Counted from the stretch's first letter, positions 47,201 through 56,358 are shown. The stretch: DNA of 64,000 bases from Propioniciclava sinopodophylli (GCF_004324755.1 NZ_SDMQ01000010.1:1-64000); one strand, 5' to 3'. Notes: a model not told the origin generated them from the sequence alone. Numbers and translations are program-made.

Positions 47201-50200
47201 CTACCCGCACCACGACAACGGCGGCACCGACAGCTTCCGCTATGTGGTGACGGACGCCTTCGGCGCCACCGAGTCCGGCGTGGTCCGCGTGGCGATCGCC
47301 GCTCCGGGCGACGTGCAGCCGCCCGTGGCGGTCGCGGACGTGGTCACGGCCGAGCCGAACACCGACGTGCAGCTGTTCCCCATCACCAACGACCTGGTCG
47401 ACGACACCGACCGCGCCACGATCGTCCCCTTCGAGCAGATGGGCAACGGCGTGCCCGCAGGTATCGAACTGGGCGGCGCCCGCGGCCCCATCACCGCCCG
47501 GACGCCCGCGCGCGACGGCGCGCCGGTCCAGTTCGCCTACGCGCTGGAGTCCTCCGGCGGCGTCGGGCCCGCCGCCCAGGTGACGATCCGCTCGCAGCCG
47601 GGCTACCTCAACCCGCCGCGCCTCTACGACACGGTCGCCGAGGCCTCCGGAACCACGGCGTCGGCCGACGTCCTGGAGCGGGCGTGGGATCCGGACGGCC
47701 CCAATTCCGAGCTGCGCATCAGCCGGGTCAGCCACCCGGAGGCCACGGTCACGGGCGCCCGCATCGCGGTGCCGCTGGCCGAGCGCGCGCAGGTCATCTC
47801 CTTCGAGGTGACCGACGCGACAGGCGCCACCTCCTCCGCGGTCATGTTCGTGCCGGCCGCCGGCGCTGGGCTGCCGTTCCTCAAGCCCGGCGGCCTCATC
47901 GAGATGGCGCCGAACAGCACCCACAGCTTCAACCTGGCCGACTACGTCGAATCGCCCCGCAAGGCGCCGGTGCGGATCACGGTCGCCGAATCGCTCGGCG
48001 CGTCGCCGGCCCAACTCACGGTCGCCGCCGAGAGCGTCGACCGGCTCACGTTGACCTCCACCGACAACTACTCGGGCCCGGCCTCGGTCACCTTCGAGGT
48101 CATCGACGGCGAGCCCGACGAGCCCGGCATCCGCCCGACGCTGATCTCCATCCCGGTGCAGGTCGGCGCGGACACGCCGGTGCTGCGCTGCCCGCCGAGC
48201 ACGCAACGCCTCGTGCAGGGCGGCGCCCCCATCAACCTTCGTGTGGACGCCATCTGCAGCGTCTGGACGCCGACGCCCGGGGCGGCGGCCACCCTGCCGT
48301 ACAGCGCCCAGCTGTCCGGCGGGCTTCCCGACGTGCAGGCCAGCGGCGGCGAGGGCGTCGTCAGCATCGTCGCCGGCTCCAACGCGGTGCCCGGCACGAC
48401 CGGCGTGCTGCGCATCGGCGTGGAGGGCACCCAGGCCATCCCGCAGGAGATCAACGTCCAGGTCGTCGCCGCGCCGCGGCCGAGCCTGGTGGTGCGCGAC
48501 ATCACCGACGTGAAGCAGGGCACCGAGGTCTCCCAACAGATCCAGCTCAGCTCCCCGCTGCGCAACCCGCGCCCGCGCGTGGTCAGCATCGAGCAGGTCG
48601 GCGGCATGCCGGCGACCGCCCGCGCCGACGGGGCCCGCTTCACGATCACGCCCGGCGGAGACACCTCCGGCGTCCTGACGTTCCGCGTGGTGGCCACCGA
48701 CGTCGAGGACGTGCGACGGACCGACCGGCACGTCACCGCCAACCTCAGCGTCACCGTCTACGGCGTGCCCGACAGGCCTACGCCCCCGCAGCCGCTCATG
48801 CAGCTACGCAGCAAGTCCGCCTCGGTGTCCTGGACGCCGGGGGCGGACAACGGCGCGCCCATCACCCGCTTCGAGGTGGAGGGCGGTGGCCGGACGGTCG
48901 ACTGCGGCCGCGCCACTCGCTGCGACATCACCGGCTTGGAGAACGGCACGCCGGTCAACTTCCGGGTGCGCGCGGAGAACAAGGCCGGTTGGTCCGAGTG
49001 GAGCGACGCCGGGCCCAGCGTGACCCCCGACGAGATCCCCGGGCGCGTGCCGTCGTTCAGCGCGGGCACCCCGAGTGACGGGTCGCTCGTGCTGAACTGG
49101 GCCCCGGCGATCAACGAGGGCTCGGCCGTCCAGCGTTACCTGATCACCTACGGCGGCCAGACCATCGAGGCCCCGGGCACGGCGACATCCGCGACCGTGC
49201 GCGGGCTCAACAACAACGCCACCTACACGTTCACGATCGTGGCCCGCAACGCGGCCGGCGTCAGCCAGCAGCCGACGAGCACGACCGGCCAGTCATCCGG
49301 GCGCCCCCGGATGTCCTCGCTCAACGTGGCCGCCAGCGACCTCGGCTCGTCGGCGCAGGTGACGGTGTCGTGGGTGGCCGCCGACCCGCAGGGCCCGCGC
49401 CCGGTCACGTACACGCTGACCCGTTCGGGCGGCTCGGCCGGGTCGCGCACCTGGAGCGGGTTGACCGGCACCTCGGTGGCCGACAGTGTGACCTACGACG
49501 GGTCGACCTACACCTACGCGGTGACCGCGACCAACGCCACCGGCGGGCCGTCGCACACCTCGACGGCGGTCAACAGGACGTTCCGGGCCACAGGCAAGCC
49601 CGCCGCCTGGGGCAGCTGGACGGCCAGGCCGACCGGCTCCAACGGCCAGCTGTCCCTGACCTACACCGTCCCGCCGTCGCGCGGCGGCTCGTCCACGGTC
49701 ACGCTGATCGGCGCGGGAGGGACGCGGACGATGGCCGCGGGCAGCGGTACGCAGCCGACCAGCTTCTCCGGCGTGCTGATCGGCGGGTTGTCCAACGGAC
49801 AGGCCTACGGCATGCAGCTGCGCGTCTGCAACGAGGGCGGGGCCTGCAGCACCTCCTCGACGGTGACCGCGACCCCGTACGGGCCGCTGGGCGACCCGAC
49901 GTTGACGGCCAGCGCGTCCGGCGACAGGTTCACCTGGTCGGCGTCCGGCAACGGCAACGGCCGGACGGCGACCCTGTCGGTCAACGACTCGGTCGGTACC
50001 CCGAGCACCCAGGGCGCGGGCAACCTCGCCCTGGGCCCGACCACCCGTACGGTGGGCCACAGCAGGACCGTCACCATCACCGCGCGCCTGTCCGACCCGG
50101 CAGGCGGACGCACGGCCACGTCGGCGTCCCGGACGGTGACGACCGACCCGCCGCCGCCCCCGCCCCCGCCGCCACCCCCGCCGCCGAAGACCGTGTCGGT

Positions 50201-50450
50201 GTGGAAGGGCGCACGGGCGACCGGCGAGGACTGCGCTTACTACGGGGGCGGGGCCTGCTACTACATCGGCATCACGACGTCGGGGTTCGGGGGCCAGAGC
50301 TACTCCTGCACCGTCTCCTACCCCGGCTACACGTGGGCCTCACCCGAGCGCTACACCGGCAATGTGCGTGACCAGACCAGGAAGTTCCTGGGACACGACA
50401 CCACCGTCACCGTCGATTGCGGCGAAGCGAAGGGATCGGCCAAGTGGTGA
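44268..50450 (+). CDS. giant Ig-like/fibronectin III surface protein (Fn3 of PFNA-type cluster)
   Basis: 2060 residues. One N-terminal helix (about 13-35) without a cleavage site suggests a membrane-anchored protein with all else outside. Residues 40-390 look like beta-propeller repeats; 400-1490 hold successive cadherin-like or Big-type Ig modules (recurring VLANDADPSG, TNGLSAPVEGTITV and FTPNAITYQAY patterns). Two clear FN3 domains span about 1500-1680, the first with a WSEWS motif (1575-1579), then more FN3-like units, a run of about 13 Pro near 1960 and a Cys-bearing C-terminal domain. No sortase or S-layer motif is seen. A bridging or adhesive role is inferred. Confidence 0.88.
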   Translation: MKAPTLMRRTPALLPGALVTLALAVLMVFAAIAPGFPVRKLHLNDSGIWVTNDAEALFGRLNKSAESLDGLLGPAGGAQGATSFALDITQDASAVIARDMRSGRVTSLDVAGVAHRTDRGGTIDPAFPLDLRAGSAAVLDPASGKVWAVRYDPDAPSIDVPRLEASQKPVADVGRAPDGVVAGQAGDLSIGLDGVIHVVSTSGKTAIIRPDEDGFAEPEYRDGPERASVQVAAVGADHAVLDAQAGLLTLPNGQEHDLGSDPQARLQGASAATPTVAVATSQVLLGIGREATQLAVGNGAAPARPAVLAGCTFAAWPGEPGTVVRSCDGVPASAEPGAEGMALKTPAFRTNHGQIVLNDTSDGKIYSFEEQRYVQNWDETQPQESSDQGDPNKESRARDDLPPHAAPDVVGARPGRTTVAHVLDNDADQVGRILAVVDVTQPGGGASASIAPDGQTVLVTLPEGAQDTSFHYTISNGSGTATARVDVDVRSNSENSAPRLRDGAEPRTFSVASWGTLVLPALGDWRDDDGDPVAIDTVTATGHKVGTTTDGRLTFTAPRVSEPTIVPLAHEVSDGRSPAQQATMNVKVLAFDATNGDAPITEPDAVRGEVGRPILVRPLGNDIPGADPLNPRATLELASRIQAVDGLEVETDLKSGEVLVTAREARTYFLEYTAKFGAAKFAQGSIRVDVAEAGPTTPTASPDHVTVRGTAPAMVDVLANDADPSGHMLVVQSAVEADAGDDGGQLQVAVLRGRWVRIIPRTDRLDPNPKVIRYTITNGLSAPVEGTITVTQLPDPRVDEAIIHDDFGTVRAGDTVLVDVLANDTSTSGQELVIDRNTPGLPAGQLRVIDPNLPVGQDPPDMGQAYVVDDQVRYVAPQTVAGPQELRVEYQASVAGGTPQTGVVTITVNPLPTEESPNRAPAPQNLEARASSGQTIEIPIQPWGQDPDGDTVTVLGLASPPTKGRVLGFTPNAITYQAYPHHDNGGTDSFRYVVTDAFGATESGVVRVAIAAPGDVQPPVAVADVVTAEPNTDVQLFPITNDLVDDTDRATIVPFEQMGNGVPAGIELGGARGPITARTPARDGAPVQFAYALESSGGVGPAAQVTIRSQPGYLNPPRLYDTVAEASGTTASADVLERAWDPDGPNSELRISRVSHPEATVTGARIAVPLAERAQVISFEVTDATGATSSAVMFVPAAGAGLPFLKPGGLIEMAPNSTHSFNLADYVESPRKAPVRITVAESLGASPAQLTVAAESVDRLTLTSTDNYSGPASVTFEVIDGEPDEPGIRPTLISIPVQVGADTPVLRCPPSTQRLVQGGAPINLRVDAICSVWTPTPGAAATLPYSAQLSGGLPDVQASGGEGVVSIVAGSNAVPGTTGVLRIGVEGTQAIPQEINVQVVAAPRPSLVVRDITDVKQGTEVSQQIQLSSPLRNPRPRVVSIEQVGGMPATARADGARFTITPGGDTSGVLTFRVVATDVEDVRRTDRHVTANLSVTVYGVPDRPTPPQPLMQLRSKSASVSWTPGADNGAPITRFEVEGGGRTVDCGRATRCDITGLENGTPVNFRVRAENKAGWSEWSDAGPSVTPDEIPGRVPSFSAGTPSDGSLVLNWAPAINEGSAVQRYLITYGGQTIEAPGTATSATVRGLNNNATYTFTIVARNAAGVSQQPTSTTGQSSGRPRMSSLNVAASDLGSSAQVTVSWVAADPQGPRPVTYTLTRSGGSAGSRTWSGLTGTSVADSVTYDGSTYTYAVTATNATGGPSHTSTAVNRTFRATGKPAAWGSWTARPTGSNGQLSLTYTVPPSRGGSSTVTLIGAGGTRTMAAGSGTQPTSFSGVLIGGLSNGQAYGMQLRVCNEGGACSTSSTVTATPYGPLGDPTLTASASGDRFTWSASGNGNGRTATLSVNDSVGTPSTQGAGNLALGPTTRTVGHSRTVTITARLSDPAGGRTATSASRTVTTDPPPPPPPPPPPPPKTVSVWKGARATGEDCAYYGGGACYYIGITTSGFGGQSYSCTVSYPGYTWASPERYTGNVRDQTRKFLGHDTTVTVDCGEAKGSAKW

Positions 50451-50475
50451 CCCGCACGACAACGAGAGGAACACG

Positions 50476-51444
50476 ATGAGCATTTCCCCCGACCAGGCCA
50501 CCTGGTTCTCCTCCACGTTCGACCAGCTGGTCGCGAACGTGGGCCTGGCCATCCGTGGCAAGGAGAAGGTGATCCGACTCGCGCTGACCTGCATGCTGTC
50601 CGAGGGCCACCTCCTGCTGGAGGACAACCCCGGCACAGGCAAGACCGTGCTGGCCAAGGCGCTGGCGGCGACCGTGCAGGGCACGCACCACCGCATCCAG
50701 TTCACGCCCGACCTGCTGCCCAGCGACCTGATCGGCGTCACGGTCTACGACCAGCACAAGCAGACGTTCGAGTTCCACAAGGGCCCGATCTTCGCCACCG
50801 TCGTGCTGGCCGACGAGATCAACCGCGCCTCGCCGAAGACCCAGTCGGCGCTGCTGGAGGTCATGGAGGAGTCGCGGGTCACCGTCGACGGCGAACCGCA
50901 CCCGGTGGGCCGCCCGTTCATGGTCATCGCCACCCAGAACCCCATCGAGCAGGCCGGCACGTACCGCCTGCCGGAGGCGCAGCTGGACCGCTTCCTGATG
51001 AAGACGTCGGTGGGCTACCCCGACCTGGCCGTGGCGGTGGAGCTGATGGCCCAGGCGGCGAACCGCGACCGGGCCGCCGACGTGCGGCCGGTGATCGCCG
51101 CGCAGGCCGTCTCGCAGATGGCGTCGTTTGCCAACCAGGTGCACGTCGATGAGGCCGTCCTGCAGTATGTGGGCACGCTGGCCGAGGAGTCGCGCCGCCA
51201 CACGCACGTGAAGCTCGGCCTGTCGATGCGTGGCTGCCTGGCGTTCATCCGCGCCGCCAAGACATGGGCGCTGTCGCAGGGCCGCGAGTACGTCATCCCC
51301 GACGACATCAAGGAACTGGCCATCCCCGTCATGGGCCACCGGCTGATCCTGAACGCCGAGGCGCAGTTCTCCGGCGTGTCCGCGGAGCGCGTCATCGACG
51401 ACCTGCTCGCCTCCATCGCGGCCCCGGCGGATCGCGTCCGTTGA
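50476..51444 (+). CDS. MoxR-family AAA ATPase
   Basis: 322 residues. Walker A is LEDNPGTGKTVLAKAL, Walker B ATVVLADEINRASPKTQ, sensor 1 VIATQNPIEQAGTYRLPEAQ with LDRFLM. MoxR ATPases act as chaperones or metal-insertion factors, usually with VWA or DUF58 partners, and DUF58 is the next gene, coupled by TTGA. GAGAGG precedes the ATG. Here it probably helps assemble the surface complex encoded by the cluster. Confidence 0.93.
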   Translation: MSISPDQATWFSSTFDQLVANVGLAIRGKEKVIRLALTCMLSEGHLLLEDNPGTGKTVLAKALAATVQGTHHRIQFTPDLLPSDLIGVTVYDQHKQTFEFHKGPIFATVVLADEINRASPKTQSALLEVMEESRVTVDGEPHPVGRPFMVIATQNPIEQAGTYRLPEAQLDRFLMKTSVGYPDLAVAVELMAQAANRDRAADVRPVIAAQAVSQMASFANQVHVDEAVLQYVGTLAEESRRHTHVKLGLSMRGCLAFIRAAKTWALSQGREYVIPDDIKELAIPVMGHRLILNAEAQFSGVSAERVIDDLLASIAAPADRVR

Positions 51445-52703
51445 GTTCCACCGCCGCCGCCCCACGCTTCGTCACCGTCCGCCGCTGGTGGGCGTGGCTC
51501 GGCGACCTCGTACGCCCTGCCTCGGACGCCGTCCGTGCGGGGACCGAATGCGTGTCGACGCTGGGCTGGACGGTCGCCGTGTTCGGCGTGGTCGCGCTGG
51601 TCGCGGGCTGGGTGCTGGGGTGGCAGGAGTTCCGGATCGTCGGTGCGGCCCTGCTGTTGTTGCTGCTGCTGTCCCTGCTGTTCCTCATCGGGCGCACCCA
51701 GCTGGAGGTCGACCTCGAGCTGGAGCCGGCGCGGCTGGTGGCCGGCGAGTCGGCGGCCGGGCACGTGGCGGTCACCAACGTCGCCCGGACGCCGCTGCTG
51801 CCGCTCGGCCTCGAGGTGCCGGTGGGGGACGTCGCCGCGCGCTTCACGCTGCCCGCGCTGGCCCCGCAGGGCGGTTTCGAGGAGGTGCTGGTGATCCCCA
51901 CGCAGGCGCGCGGGGTGATCCCGGTCGGCCCGGTGCGCACGCAGCGCGGCGACCCGTTCGGGCTGGTGCGACGCGAGCTCGAGTGGAGCGAGGGGCTGGA
52001 GCTCTTCGTGCACCCGCGCACGATCGCGCTGGAAACCCTCGGGGCCGGCCTGCTGCGAGACCTGGAGGGCGTCACCAGCAACGACGTGTCCATGAGCGAT
52101 CTCGCCTTCCACACCCTGCGCGAGTACGAGCCGGGCGACGACCGTCGCTACATCCACTGGCGCAGTTCGGCGAAGGTGTCGGGCTCGTCGGGGCAGGGCA
52201 CCTTCCTCGTCCGCCAGTTCCTCGACACGCGCCGCTCGCACGTCGCGGTCATCGTGGACGTTGACGAGGCGTCCTACACGCACCCCGACGAGTTCGAGCT
52301 GGCGCTGTCCTGCGGGGCGTCGGTGACGCTGCGCGCCCTCGCCGACGAGATGGAGACCACCGTCGTGTGCGGCGAGCAGGCCGCCGTGCAGCCGGCCGCG
52401 CACACCGCGCTGGACACTTACAGCCGCGCCGCCTTTGGCCCCTGGCCGTTGCCCGCCGCCACCTCGCGGCTGGGCACGCTGGCCCCCGACGTCAGCGCCG
52501 TGGTGCTCGTGACCGGCCCCCTGACCACCTTCGAGGTGCTGCAGCGCGCCCGCGCCTACTTGGCGCCCCAGGTGCGTCTCGTCGCCGTCCAGGTGGTCCC
52601 CGGCAGCGCGCTGTCGTACAAGGAGGGCGCCGGCATCGTCGTCGTCACCCTCGGTGAGCTCGCCGAACTGCCGCTGGTCCTGGCGGGGGGTGTGACCGCA
52701 TGA
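51441..52703 (+). CDS. DUF58 membrane protein
   Basis: 420 residues on a TTG start overlapping the MoxR stop. Two helices (about 43-85) precede a beta-rich region and the DUF58 signature LREYEPGDDRRYIHWRSSAK, followed by a von Willebrand A-like fold (VAVIVDVDEASY). DUF58 proteins are standard partners of MoxR ATPases. The function is not established. It overlaps the transglutaminase-like gene by ATGA. Confidence 0.92.
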   Translation: MSSTAAAPRFVTVRRWWAWLGDLVRPASDAVRAGTECVSTLGWTVAVFGVVALVAGWVLGWQEFRIVGAALLLLLLLSLLFLIGRTQLEVDLELEPARLVAGESAAGHVAVTNVARTPLLPLGLEVPVGDVAARFTLPALAPQGGFEEVLVIPTQARGVIPVGPVRTQRGDPFGLVRRELEWSEGLELFVHPRTIALETLGAGLLRDLEGVTSNDVSMSDLAFHTLREYEPGDDRRYIHWRSSAKVSGSSGQGTFLVRQFLDTRRSHVAVIVDVDEASYTHPDEFELALSCGASVTLRALADEMETTVVCGEQAAVQPAAHTALDTYSRAAFGPWPLPAATSRLGTLAPDVSAVVLVTGPLTTFEVLQRARAYLAPQVRLVAVQVVPGSALSYKEGAGIVVVTLGELAELPLVLAGGVTA

Positions 52704-55066
52704 GGGTCGTCCAGCCGCGCAGGACCGAGGCGAACACGGCCTCCTCGTTCACCGGGACGTTGCAGCTGCTGCGCCCCTCGTCCGCCGACCTCACCGACGC
52801 CGCCTTCGTGCTGCTGCTCGGCCTGGTGGCGCTCGCCGTCTGGGGCACGACTTTCAGCACCAGCACCTTCCTCGCCGTGGGCGGGTTGGGGGTTCTGCTC
52901 GGCGTGCTCGTCGCCCACCTGACCACGGTCGTGCGCTGGCACTGGCTCGCCGCCGTCGGCCTCACACTGGCCGTGTACGCGCTCCTGGGCGGGGCGGTCG
53001 CTCTGCGCGAGGACACGGTCGCCGGTTTCGTCCCGACGCCCGCCACCCTCGGCGGCCTCGCCCTGGGGGCGGTGCAGGGCTGGAAGGACCTGTTGACGAC
53101 CCTGCCGCCCGTGCCGGGCGAGTCGGCGTTCCTGGTGCTGCCGTGGCTGGTCGGGCTCGCCTTCGGCTGCGGCGCCCACCTGCTCGCGCGACGCAGCCGC
53201 AGCTCCTGGGGGCCGCCCGCTCTAGGCCTGGGGCTGCTGGGCGTGCTCATCCTGCTCGGCGCTCACGAGGCCGGCGTCCCCGTCGCCGTCGGCGCCGTCG
53301 GGACCGTGGCCGCCTTCGCTTGGCTGTTCGTCCGGCACACGCGCCGGCGCTCGCTGGCCGGCACCGGCCTGGGCCGGGCCACGCGCTGGACGGTCGGCTC
53401 CCTGCTGCTGGCCGTCGCCGTGGCGGGTGGGGTCGGCGTGTCTGCGGCCATGCCCGGCCCGGAGCGGACGCCGCGCACCGTGCTCCGCACGTGGGTGCAG
53501 CCGCCGTTCGACGTCGACCGCTACCCCTCGCCCCTGGCCGGCTTCCGCAAGTACTCCTCGGACTCCCAGGCGCTGTACGAGCAGCCGCTGCTGCGGGTCG
53601 CCGGCGCGAGCTCCGGCAGCTTCCTCCGGCTGGCCGTCCTGGACGAGTGGAACGGCACCGCGTGGAGCGCCTCCGGCGGCGTGGTCGGCGACCCCCGCAC
53701 CGGGTTCCAGCGCGTCGGCGCCACGATCCCGGGCACGCCCGAGGGGCAGACCACCACCGTCCGCATCACCGTTGAGCCCGCGTATGCGGCCACCCGCGAG
53801 CTGGCCGTGTGGCTGCCCGCACCCGGCCCGGCCACGCAGATCCGCTTCACCGGTGAGAACGCGCGGGCGCACGCGGACGTCGTCCGGTACAACATCGGCA
53901 CCGGGCAGGGACTCGTCCCCGACTTCCTCCGGGCCGGCGACAGCATCGAGGTCACGTCGGTGACCTTGCCCTCTGCCTCCGGCGAGCTGCCCCGACCCGC
54001 CGGGCCCGTGCTGGTGGCCGACGGTGTGACCGCCCAGCTGGCGCCCACCTTCGACACGATGGCGGCAGCGGCCGGCGACCCTTGGGGCCGCGCCGAGGAG
54101 ATCGCTCGCGTGATGCGGGAGAACGGGTCCTGGAGCAACGGCACCAAGCCCGGCCAGCAGCAGTACCTGCCCGGCCACGGGCTCAAGCGCCTCCTCACGT
54201 TCGGCACCGAGATCGTCGGCAGCGACGAGCACTACGCCGCCACGTACGCGCTGGCGCTGAACCGGCTGGGCTACCCGGCCCGCGTCGTGATGGGGGCCAT
54301 GGTGCCCGGCGACGGCGTTGTCAGGGGTCAGCACGTGCAGGCGTGGGTCGAGGTCAGCCTGGAGGGCCAGGGGTGGGTCACCATCCCGACCGAGACCTTC
54401 ATGCCCGACCGCAACAAGGAACCCAACAACGTCCCGCCCCGTAGCCTCGAGCAGCGCAACGCGCCCAACGTGCCGCCGCCGAACCCGGTGCGCCCACCCG
54501 GCTCGTTCGACTCCCTGTTCAACACCCACGGGGTCGGTGACCAGATGGAGAAGCCGGCCAGGCCGTTCGACTGGTGGAAGGCGGTGCTCGGCGTCCTGCG
54601 CGTCGTCGGCCCCCCGCTGGGGCTCGTCGGCGCGGTCGTCGCGTTCCTGCTGGGCGCCAAGGCCGTCCGCCGCTTCCGCCGCCGCACGCGTGGCGCTGAG
54701 TCCACCCGCGTCGCGAATGGCTGGGCCGAGTTCCTCGACCGCGCCCGCGACCTGGGTCGTCCGGTGCCCGCTCAAGCGACGCGCCTGGAACAGGCCGCTG
54801 CCATTGGCGGGACGGAGGCGCTCGATCTGGCGCGCGACGCCAACCGGGCCGTCTTCGGTGCGGGGGACGTGGACGCCACGGCGTCCGGTGGGTACTGGGC
54901 GAGCGTCATGGCCGCGCGCAAGGCTGTCGTGGCCGGCCTGCCGTGGTGGAGGCGGTGGGCGGTGGCGCTCAACCCGCGCTCGCTGGTGCCGCTGGCCAAG
55001 GACCGTTCGGCCGGTGGGCGTCCGGTCAGCCGTAGTCGGGCTCGCGGCGCTTCACGGCCGCGATGA
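52700..55066 (+). CDS. transglutaminase-like membrane protein lacking the catalytic triad
   Basis: 788 residues. About six N-terminal helices (30-250) are followed by a large extracellular part and a last helix near 632-655, with a cytoplasmic tail. The transglutaminase-core region (about 480-580) is recognisable by EHYAATYALALNRLGYPARVV, but the catalytic Cys position is Asp509 (GSDEHYA), the His of HAWVEV is Gln547 (VQAWVEV) and the Asp of W-x-x-x-D-P-T is absent (WVTIPTET). It is therefore predicted to be a non-catalytic scaffold or peptide-binding module. Its 3' end overlaps the convergent yhhQ gene by 41 bases. Confidence 0.88.
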   Translation: MRVVQPRRTEANTASSFTGTLQLLRPSSADLTDAAFVLLLGLVALAVWGTTFSTSTFLAVGGLGVLLGVLVAHLTTVVRWHWLAAVGLTLAVYALLGGAVALREDTVAGFVPTPATLGGLALGAVQGWKDLLTTLPPVPGESAFLVLPWLVGLAFGCGAHLLARRSRSSWGPPALGLGLLGVLILLGAHEAGVPVAVGAVGTVAAFAWLFVRHTRRRSLAGTGLGRATRWTVGSLLLAVAVAGGVGVSAAMPGPERTPRTVLRTWVQPPFDVDRYPSPLAGFRKYSSDSQALYEQPLLRVAGASSGSFLRLAVLDEWNGTAWSASGGVVGDPRTGFQRVGATIPGTPEGQTTTVRITVEPAYAATRELAVWLPAPGPATQIRFTGENARAHADVVRYNIGTGQGLVPDFLRAGDSIEVTSVTLPSASGELPRPAGPVLVADGVTAQLAPTFDTMAAAAGDPWGRAEEIARVMRENGSWSNGTKPGQQQYLPGHGLKRLLTFGTEIVGSDEHYAATYALALNRLGYPARVVMGAMVPGDGVVRGQHVQAWVEVSLEGQGWVTIPTETFMPDRNKEPNNVPPRSLEQRNAPNVPPPNPVRPPGSFDSLFNTHGVGDQMEKPARPFDWWKAVLGVLRVVGPPLGLVGAVVAFLLGAKAVRRFRRRTRGAESTRVANGWAEFLDRARDLGRPVPAQATRLEQAAAIGGTEALDLARDANRAVFGAGDVDATASGGYWASVMAARKAVVAGLPWWRRWAVALNPRSLVPLAKDRSAGGRPVSRSRARGASRPR

Positions 55067-55745
55067 CACGGTAGGTGACGGGCAGCAGCAGCACCTCGAC
55101 GAGCACCTTGTAGACAAACCCCACGACGATGTAGTTCGCCAACTGCGGCAGCGGGATCGAGCCGCCGCCCAGGAACGCGCCCAGCGGGCCGAACGCGACC
55201 GTGCAGAAGATCCAGGTGTCCACGAACTCGCCGACCACGGTGGAGGTGACCAGCCGCACCCACAGCGAGCGCTCGCCGAAGTGGCGCTTGAGCCGCACCA
55301 GCACCCACGCGTTCAGCAGCTGCCCGGCGAGGTAGCCGAGCAGGCTGGCCAGCACGATGCGGGGCACGAAACCCAGGACTGTCACCCAGGCCTCCTGGTT
55401 CGGCCAGTCGGACGCCGCGGGCGCGGCCCCGACCGCCAGGAACGTGACGCTCATCAGGGCCGACAGCACGAACCCGACCGCGATGGCACGATGCGCCTTC
55501 CGCAGCCCGTAGACCTCGGCCAGCACGTCGCCGAGCACGTAGGTGAGCGGGAACAGGAACGCGCCACCGTCGGTGATGACCGGCAGGACGGGGAAGCCGC
55601 CGACCTCCCAGTCGGGGCCGAACTCGATGAGCTTGGTGGCCCCGACGTTGGAGATGAGCAGGAGCCCGACGAAGACCGCCACGACCACGTCGTAGTTGCC
55701 CCGACCGCCCGTGGCGGCGGCTGCGTCGTCTGGGGGTGTGGTCAC
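55026..55745 (-). CDS. yhhQ: queuosine precursor transporter (YhhQ/VUT family)
   Basis: 239 residues with about six membrane helices. VAVFVGLLLISNVGATKLIEF, FPLTYVLGDVLAEVYGLRKA and VGEFVDTWIFCTVAFG are the signatures of the VUT family (formerly DUF165), whose E. coli member YhhQ imports preQ0 and preQ1. GTG start, with a TAGCAT hexamer 8 bases upstream on the minus strand. No preQ1 synthesis genes are in this window, so with Tgt it suggests salvage. Substrate (preQ0, preQ1 or queuine) is open. Confidence 0.9.
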   Translation of the reverse strand: MTTPPDDAAAATGGRGNYDVVVAVFVGLLLISNVGATKLIEFGPDWEVGGFPVLPVITDGGAFLFPLTYVLGDVLAEVYGLRKAHRAIAVGFVLSALMSVTFLAVGAAPAASDWPNQEAWVTVLGFVPRIVLASLLGYLAGQLLNAWVLVRLKRHFGERSLWVRLVTSTVVGEFVDTWIFCTVAFGPLGAFLGGGSIPLPQLANYIVVGFVYKVLVEVLLLPVTYRVIAAVKRREPDYG

Positions 55746-55837
55746 GGTCAGGGATGCTAGCCGGTCCGCGAATGGCGGCGACGTGTGGTGTCACGCCTTT
55801 CCTCGCGCGGGTGATCGGGAGGTGGCAGGATCGGGGC

Positions 55838-56278
55838 ATGAGCGAGAACGGATACGAGGACCAGTCCTTCGACGGCGAGGACAACGTCGAGCAGCTGCAG
55901 GAGTCGGACACGCTCATCGACCGCGGGGTCGAGGACGTGCTCGACGAGGGCTACATCGCACCCGACCACTGGTCGCCGGCCCAGGGCTACGGCAACACGC
56001 CTGAGGAGATGCGGCAGGGCGAGACCCTCGACATGAGGGTCAAGCAGGAGGAGCCGGAGGCCACGGCCCCCGACGACTCGCCGTGGAATCCCGATGGGGA
56101 GTCCCGCGAGGTGGGTTCAGTTCGGGCCGGACGCCTCGTCGACGCCAACGGCGGCCTCGGTGGCACGGACACCACGGACGAGGCGGTCGCGTTCTCCGTC
56201 GGCATCGCCGGGGGAGCGGCATCGGCGGAGGAGGCCGCGATGCACATCATCGAGCCCGAGGACGACGACGTCGAGTGA
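55838..56278 (+). CDS. DUF5709 family acidic protein
   Basis: 146 residues, strongly acidic (many Glu and Asp, tail EPEDDDVE). The block VEDVLDEGYIAPDHWSPAQGYG, with ETLDMRVKQEEPE, is the DUF5709 signature, found in actinomycetes only as far as I know. It is likely disordered in part. Start ATG at 55838 has CAGGAT 6 bases upstream. Function unknown. Confidence 0.85.
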   Translation: MSENGYEDQSFDGEDNVEQLQESDTLIDRGVEDVLDEGYIAPDHWSPAQGYGNTPEEMRQGETLDMRVKQEEPEATAPDDSPWNPDGESREVGSVRAGRLVDANGGLGGTDTTDEAVAFSVGIAGGAASAEEAAMHIIEPEDDDVE

Positions 56279-56358
56279 CGGACTGATCAGCCCGCCGCGT
56301 ACACTGGCCAGCACGCCCGGCGGCCCTCCCGGACCGCCCGAACACTGGAGGCACGACC

